64,000 bases of DNA from a virus: the IMG/VR virus record IMGVR_UViG_3300033149_003715, positions 80,174 to 144,173 of that record; one strand, given 5' to 3'. Made by a program: the position numbers and the translations under genes. How positions within the stretch are numbered: the first letter of the stretch is position 1; each line of letters opens with the position of its first letter. Under the pieces are notes generated by a model. That model was given only the letters and a program-made list of their open reading frames with translations, was not told where the DNA came from and did not search any database. Shown here piece after piece: positions 63,813 through 64,000 of this stretch.

Positions 63813-64000
63813 TTATGGGGGAATAAATGGTATCTATGGTTCTAGTAAAATCGGGGAATGAGGGAGGATCTGTGGCTTTAGTAAAGTTGGGGGGATGAAG
63901 GGGGATCTGCGGCCCTGGTGAAATTGGGGGGATGAAGGGGGATCTGCGGCCCTGGTGAAATTGGGGGGATGAAGGGGGATCTGCGGCCCTGGTGAAATTG
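63813..64000. repeat. 37-base tandem repeat array reaching the window edge
   Basis: Five units of exactly 37 bases: 63813, 63850, 63887, 63924 and 63961; a sixth begins at 63998. The last three are identical (TTGGGGGGATGAAGGGGGAT then CTGCGGCCCTGGTGAAA), while those to the left are increasingly diverged (tatggggga...tagtaaa). G-rich on the plus strand; no reading frame, spacer variation or CRISPR-like structure. It may continue beyond the window. Confidence 0.95.

Noticed and set aside
63813-64000. CRISPR array at the right edge
   Set aside because: The repeats are direct 37-mers with no spacers between them.

Overview
The window looks like part of a large AT-rich double-stranded DNA bacteriophage genome. 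Nearly every gene lies on the minus strand. Genes are tightly packed, with many ATGA and TAATG stop/start overlaps, and Shine-Dalgarno sites of the AAAGGAG type are common. Hallmark phage genes are present: a ClpP-like protease, ThyX, a small sigma factor, two DNA adenine methyltransferases, RuvB, a gene product 88 homologue, DUF932, NAMPT, an ATP-dependent RNA ligase and four clear tRNAs. The host is bacterial. A papain-like protease next to a secreted Ig/PKD-like protein recalls phages of Planctomycetes, but that is a guess from memory. TAA, TAG and TGA all act as stops.

Layout, left to right. 1-5 kb: ClpP-like protease (cut by the window edge), ThyX, sigma factor, one glycosyltransferase. 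5-13 kb: papain-like protease, tRNA-Thr, MT-A70 methylase, secreted protein, Hsp20, D12 methylase and small hypotheticals. 13-26.6 kb: a surface-glycan block with a radical SAM enzyme, VWA protein, GT29 sialyltransferase-like enzyme, sulfotransferase, KdsB-like CMP-sugar synthetase, cupin, broken asparagine synthetase, two GT-A-like and four KpsC/S-like glycosyltransferase paralogues, and an RlmN-like radical SAM protein split by an in-frame stop. 26.6-35 kb: RuvB with a zinc/RuvA-III-like partner, small proteins, and two copies of an unexplained, probably transcribed noncoding element. 35-62.4 kb: a zone of four expanded small-protein families interleaved with NAMPT, RNA ligase, a macro domain protein, DUF932, gp88 and tRNAs. 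62.65-64 kb: a segment of visibly higher GC with two unrelated genes, closed by a strong terminator on the left and a 37-bp tandem array at the right edge.

The four families, labelled here by a motif, are: YKVV (18 apparently intact members and 5 remnants), MCLT (7), WISQKL (4) and GSRFFG nucleotidyltransferase-like (7 and 1 remnant). Members are tandem, diverged into subgroups, and mixed with truncated, frameshifted and chimeric copies. This points to continuing duplication, recombination and loss, as in a fast-evolving accessory locus. I do not recognise a function for YKVV, MCLT or WISQKL.

How the genes may work together: the glycan block could activate, transfer and sulfate sugars on the virion or the infected cell surface. 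ThyX and a deaminase-like protein fit nucleotide supply. NAMPT, the macro domain protein, RNA ligase and tRNAs fit protection or repair of NAD and tRNA against host defences. RuvB and the two methylases act on phage DNA.
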